A DNA stretch of 64,000 bases, taken from contig OX621167.1 of assembly GCA_951640195.1 (NCBI GenBank), positions 1,054,001 to 1,118,000 of the forward strand, in the 5' to 3' direction. A program made the translations under genes and the position numbers. The notes beneath the pieces were generated by a model. It saw only the letters and a list, made by a program, of their open reading frames with translations, made no database searches and was not told where the DNA came from. This document shows, piece after piece, positions 60,434 through 64,000 of this stretch. Source of the stretch: Porpolomopsis calyptriformis (lineage: Eukaryota > Basidiomycota > Agaricomycetes > Agaricales > Hygrophoraceae). How positions within the stretch are numbered: the stretch's first letter is position 1; the number at the start of each line of letters is the position of its first letter.

Positions 60434-60779
60434 GGAGATGACCGCGAAAAGTTGAAGGCGGAGAATGATCAGGTCACGCAGCCACAGCAATTGATCTTTC
60501 ATTCACTCAGGCTCTGGTCTCGTAGTTGTATCATCCTCATCCATCATCATTTGGCAAACTCTTTACTGTGTGAATCTATAAGCTACCGAATCAACAGCCG
60601 GAGCGGAAAAGTAGCAGCAATGCCTGGGAGAAAGAAAAGAGGAGTGGGCGATGCAGATGCATGATCGTCCCCAGCTATCAGATCCAAGATGTGGGCACCA
60701 ATGTAAGGCTACACGCTTGCGTGATGGAGCGCATCATTGCCTGCCATAAAGGAATTGCACGAGAAACCTTCTCCGGAGT
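60434..60779. other. Spacer between Clr2 and Dpb4-like genes
   Basis: These 346 bp between two minus-strand genes hold no recognisable gene. A 14-codon plus frame at 60620-60664 (MPGRKKRGVGDADA) has no supporting context. Confidence 0.45.
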
Positions 60780-61827
60780 CTACGCGTCCATGTTTGCAGG
60801 GGAGGTATCTTCTAGCATCTGCGCATCCTGCCTCAACTCCTCCCGCTCAAGAGCCACGACGTCTTGCATTTCTTCGTCTTCCCCACCTTCCATTTCTCCT
60901 TCCTCTTCCTCCTCATCGACAGCATAGTCTTCTTCCGCGACTTCTTCCGCAACTTCTTCCTGTCCTTCGTCTTCCTCCATGAACTCGTCACCCTCCACTT
61001 CCCCCCTAGCCACTTCCTCGCCCCCAGCCACACCTCCCACGCCAGGGCCACTGGTGATAAACTCACTGGACGGACCGACCGTAGGCGGGAGGGGTACCGA
61101 TGTGAATGGCGGCAGAAGAGCAGCCAATTTCTCCTTCTCCTTGCCCTTTGACTTGGTTGATGCAGAAGCCGCCGAAGCGACATCTTTAGGTTTTCCCTTG
61201 CTTCCAGACGTCGCTGAACTGCCACTAGCATTGTTGATATTTGTGCTGCCTTTCTTGCTTTTGTCTGTCTTGGCGTACTGTCGGTATACTGGATAGTGTT
61301 CGGTTAGAACAGCGACGAGGAGGCAAGCAGCGAATAGGAAAACTCACTCTGGAGTTCAGGTTGGAGCAAATCCACCAAATCAGCGAACTCGATGAGTTCG
61401 AGCGCCCTCAAGACGTCAGATGCCGAGATGCTTTTGTGCTGTTTGGAGAGAGCAACATCGTGCGCGCTGAAATGAAAGAAGTTAGCCTCGCAAATTGCAA
61501 AAATATGAAGGACCAACGTTGCGGCTAAGAGGGATATAGTAAGAACAGGGCAACGGAGAGACGGACAAAGGACACACCAAGGTAGTTGATAAACACGGTC
61601 GAGCCTTTCACCAGCGATAGAACTGTCTCTTTCTGCAGTTTTACATTGGGAGGGACCTATTCCTGTGTGAGGAATTGTAAAATAATAATAGGTGAGGTGC
61701 GTACCGCTGATTTTGCTATCCTTGTTACGAGGGACTTTGGAAGTTCAAAGTTTTCGATTCCTTCAGAAACAAGGTCCTGTTGGGCTTGAGCTGATATCTG
61801 CCCTGTGCTCGTCTCTTTCCTTGGCAT
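60780..61827 (-). CDS. DPB4: Histone-fold DNA polymerase epsilon subunit (Dpb4/POLE3-like)
   Basis: Histone-fold protein of the NF-YB type that pairs with Dpb3/POLE4 in DNA polymerase epsilon, or with a partner in ISWI/CHRAC remodellers. Exons 61705-61827, 61578-61656, 61518-61524, 61348-61466 and 60780-61288 give 278 residues. The fold (about 29-110) reads FELPKSLVTRIAKSAVPPNV, KETVLSLVKGSTVFINYLA, TAHDVALSKQHKSISASDVL and ALELIEFADLVDLLQPEL. The rest is a Lys/Ser/Gly linker and a very acidic tail ending DTSPANMDA. Exon 3 is only 7 nt (CCGCAAC) and is required to join Y-L-A to A-T-A-H-D-V in frame. Confidence 0.9.
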
Positions 61828-62391
61828 GGTGAGGGTAGTTATATTTGTTCTTGTTTGGACCGGAGTCGTACTGTCCCCCCGTCAGGATAAATCCCGCAGG
61901 TCGAAAGTGAAATGGGCCTTCGAAATGCTTTGGTCTATGGAATCTATAAATCGCCACCCTCCGCTTCCGTTTCGTCGCATCCCAGATGGACAACGCTCTC
62001 TTTGGCGAGCAGAAGAATAGCGAATATGCTATCTACAAGCATCTCTTCGAACAAGTCTACCACACGATTGGTACTATTAGTTGTCTTCATGTTCACCTTT
62101 CATCCCGAGTCCTTACCTCACCACTCTTTACAAGTCCTCTTCGTTGGCCGCGATTATCTACGCCGTGGATACCATTTTCCACTCACACGGACGTTAAACG
62201 ACGCGGCCAGAGTAATTCATACCCTCGCAGATCGTCTGCCATGTTGTTCTACCAGGATTTGACGTTTTGATTGGGTAGCACATAATTATCAATTTAATAT
62301 ACCTTAGATTCCCTCTGTGTTCGTGAAGGTGTTTGAGTCTCGACGGGCGGGAGAAAAAGTCAATACATGTAGAGCACCCTCCTTCTCCCCA
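61828..62391. other. Spacer with a possible small plus-strand gene
   Basis: These 564 bp lie between two minus-strand genes. A plus frame at 61986-62270 (94 codons) begins MDNALFGEQKNSEYAIYKHL. Splicing at 62070 or 62096 gives shorter variants. The N-terminus looks protein-like, but no family is recognised and the rest is doubtful. Confidence 0.3.
61986..62270 (+). CDS. Possible small ORF, unknown
   Basis: Open frame of 94 residues, with helical-looking residues 1-28 (EQKNSEYAIYKHLFEQVYH) and then Ser/Thr/Arg-rich sequence. A donor-like GTACTA lies directly after the helical part, with an acceptor 64 nt on, so the true product may be shorter and different in its second half. No signal peptide, domain or codon evidence decides the case. 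It sits in the intergenic space upstream of DPB4 and downstream of TPT1. Confidence 0.2.
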   Translation: MDNALFGEQKNSEYAIYKHLFEQVYHTIGTISCLHVHLSSRVLTSPLFTSPLRWPRLSTPWIPFSTHTDVKRRGQSNSYPRRSSAMLFYQDLTF

Positions 62392-63346
62392 TTAAGTCGA
62401 ATCCGTAGTTGGTTCGACGGCCAAACGTTCCCAACCGGTGAGAGCCATACCCCTCGCATTTTCTACCCGACCGAAAAACTGCGGATCTAAGAATCCACGA
62501 CTATCACCCTCCGTTAGGACTACTCCATTTGAGGATAGAAAAAACTTGATTCCGGCCGACATGGCTTTGGCTACGTCAATGTAAATAAGAATCTGGGAGG
62601 AGCTTCGCATTCCTGGGTGGACATTCAGCGAAAGGAGATATCGATGGTATGATGAACTCCCACCGCTGACGACGCTATTTCTAGCGATTCCTTGGGCTAG
62701 ATGGATGTGATTGCGGTTCATCTTTGATAATCCTTCTTTCACTAGGCATGCGCACAAAGATAAGAGATCGAAATGTTGGCAGAGGTTACAAGACTCGTAC
62801 GAATGGACTCCCATGCTTTCCGACCCGTCCCATGGACAGCCATGCTGATATCCGTGGCTTTCAGAACTGGCTGGAGGTTGAGCTCTACGGACTGTAAGAA
62901 TGTGTTTAGCATGATGCCAGCCGATTCTGAAGCCCACGAACCGTCATAGAGTGCCCCTGATTGGCTCTTATCCACCACAATCTGACGTCTGATAGAGTCG
63001 AACCTGATATCTCAGCCTCGCACGTTTCGGGCTCGTGTAAGAGGTCGAACCGATTTTTGGCATCTTTGTTCACCATTTCTCGTAGTGATGAAAAGTCCAA
63101 GGACTGTAATTTTGGATGGGCTAGCTTATAGAACAAGAATGTCGTTGGCCGAACAAACGTCAAAAGGCAATAACGCACTAGGTCCGACACACGAAGGTAT
63201 CCATCTCTGCGCATTGGCAGACCTTCATTCTGGGCAGCGTGCCGGAGGAGCCACGATACAGTCTTCGAGATACGGACATCTGGGAGATCTTCTGGGCGAC
63301 CTCTGAGCTTTGTAGAACTTGTTGGCCTGATGTTTTTTGAACTCAT
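62392..63346 (-). CDS. TPT1: tRNA 2'-phosphotransferase
   Basis: Transfers the 2'-phosphate left at the tRNA splice junction to NAD+, the final step of fungal tRNA splicing. Exons 63179-63346, 62942-63124, 62801-62891 and 62392-62741 give 263 residues, the usual size. KptA/Tpt1 signatures: SKTVSWLLRHAAQNEGLPM with the catalytic Arg in L-L-R-H, DGYLRVSDLL, WWIRANQGHSM with Arg and His, VHGTGRKAWESI, MNRNHIHLAQGI, and LIYIDVAKAMSAGIKFFLSS. Met at 63346 fits; an upstream in-frame Met (63361) would add MRPTR. Its start codon lies 80 bp from the stop of argininosuccinate synthase on the same strand, with a TCACGTG box in the gap. Confidence 0.94.
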
Positions 63347-63379
63347 CCTCGTTGGTCGCATTTGCGACTCAATATCGAG

Positions 63380-63387
63380 TCACGTGA
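63380..63387. promoter_or_regulatory. TCACGTGA palindrome upstream of TPT1
   Basis: An 8-bp palindrome with a CACGTG core lies in the 80-bp gap before the TPT1 start. The same TCACGTG(A) string recurs near 19251, 23894 and 36053. Confidence 0.35.
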
Positions 63388-63426
63388 TAACGAATTTTAA
63401 TTTGGATAAAATTTTCTCTGCGACGA

Positions 63427-64000
63427 TCAGACGCGAGTTCCATAGACATCCTTAGGATCAACCCCACCTTGTCCTTTTCGAATGTTTGCTTGTGCCCACC
63501 TGCGAAATTGTCCTAAGTGTCATTAGGAAAATATGGAAGATAGTCCTTACTTTTTGATTCCGATAGACTCGATCTGGATGAAGCCGGTGGTATCAGTTGG
63601 CTCGAAGCCACCCAGTTCATCCATGGATGACTGTTGCTCGTCGTAAAGACCCTGGCGCGAAAAAATAATTGATCAGGAGCCACTCATTGAAGTGAATGCA
63701 CCCAACCCTCACCTCTTCGGATGATCTGCCTTCCACAGTGACATTTCCTTTATACAGCTTCAGCCTAACCACCCCATTGACCGTCCTCTGGCTAGCAGGA
63801 ATTGCACTGGTTACAAACTCCCGCTCCGGTGTAAAGAAGTGTCCGTTGTACAATATCCTGCTGAACTCCGTCGTTACAAACTGATCCCTCAAGGCACGCA
63901 CATTTCTATCCAACGTGAGGCCTTCGAGATCCATGTGTGCAACCCGAAGAATGGTCGCTCCAGGCGATTCATAACAGCCACGCGATTTGACGCTGATGAA
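63427..64000 (-). CDS. ARG1: Argininosuccinate synthase, C-terminal part
   Basis: Joins citrulline and aspartate with ATP in arginine synthesis. Only the 3' exons are inside the window: 63713-64000 (continuing past the right edge), 63551-63651 and 63427-63499, about 153 residues. They match the C-terminal multimerisation region: VKSRGCYESPGATIL, MDLEGLTLDRNVRALRDQ, YNGHFFTPEREFV, VRLKLYKGNVTVEGRSS, GLYDEQQSSMDELGGFEP and DTTGFIQIESIRIKKWAQ. The final exon, with a 23-residue tail ending GTRV, is typical in length though not in sequence. The catalytic N-terminal half lies outside. Confidence 0.93.

Noticed and set aside
60864..61296. Plus-strand frames with phenylalanine-rich or Pro/Ser-rich products
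   Set aside because: They are antisense to the acidic and Lys-rich tail of the Dpb4-like gene, which explains their composition.

Overview
The window is eukaryotic nuclear DNA from a filamentous basidiomycete, most likely an Agaricomycete. Genes are dense, on both strands, and cut by many introns of about 45-65 nt; only spliced models restore the conserved protein families. Family content is fungal: Clr2, Kar9, a Reg1-type PP1 regulator, BCS1-like AAA ATPase, GH16 and GH128 glucanases, mitoferrin and a MBOAT sterol acyltransferase. I saw no tRNA, rRNA, CRISPR array, transposon or integrated virus. The species cannot be named from sequence alone.

Layout. 0-10 kb: PEX7 (runs off the left edge), phosphoglucomutase, a secreted GH16 glucanase, NAD(P)HX dehydratase converging on dihydroorotase, a small protein made almost only of Zn2Cys6 clusters, and a C2HC zinc-finger protein. 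10-19 kb: a three-module LGFP-like repeat protein with a Cys7 tail, dolichyldiphosphatase, a BCS1-like ATPase, a GH128-type protein and mevalonate diphosphate decarboxylase. 19-30 kb: Vps9-type Rab GEF, pantothenate synthetase, a proline-rich orphan, an Rpp40-like protein, HMG-CoA synthase and a Reg1-like PP1 regulator. 30-42 kb: a von Willebrand A protein, a 1.6 kb stretch without a convincing gene, mitoferrin, a glycosyltransferase and Pat1. 42-54 kb: glycogen debranching enzyme, class II fructose-bisphosphate aldolase, sterol O-acyltransferase and TRAPPC12. 54-64 kb: Kar9, Clr2, a POLE3/Dpb4-like histone-fold protein, tRNA 2'-phosphotransferase and argininosuccinate synthase (runs off the right edge).

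How the genes fit together. Most are housekeeping genes without operon logic. Two loose themes appear. One is isoprenoid, dolichol and sterol metabolism (HMG-CoA synthase, mevalonate diphosphate decarboxylase, dolichyldiphosphatase, sterol acyltransferase). The other is glucose and glycogen handling (phosphoglucomutase, debranching enzyme, aldolase, Reg1-like regulator). Either may be chance.

The most unusual protein is the 248-residue tandem Zn2Cys6 array at 7256-8349. It has five complete clusters and a sixth overlapping one, and clusters 1 and 5 are split by introns at identical positions. Other notable points are about nine GC-AG introns among roughly 155 modelled, micro-exons of 6, 7 and 8 nt, a stop codon alone in its exon, and a 10-bp palindrome that supplies the stop codons of two converging genes. 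All exon coordinates were worked out by hand from splice signals, frame and family conservation, with no transcript or database support.
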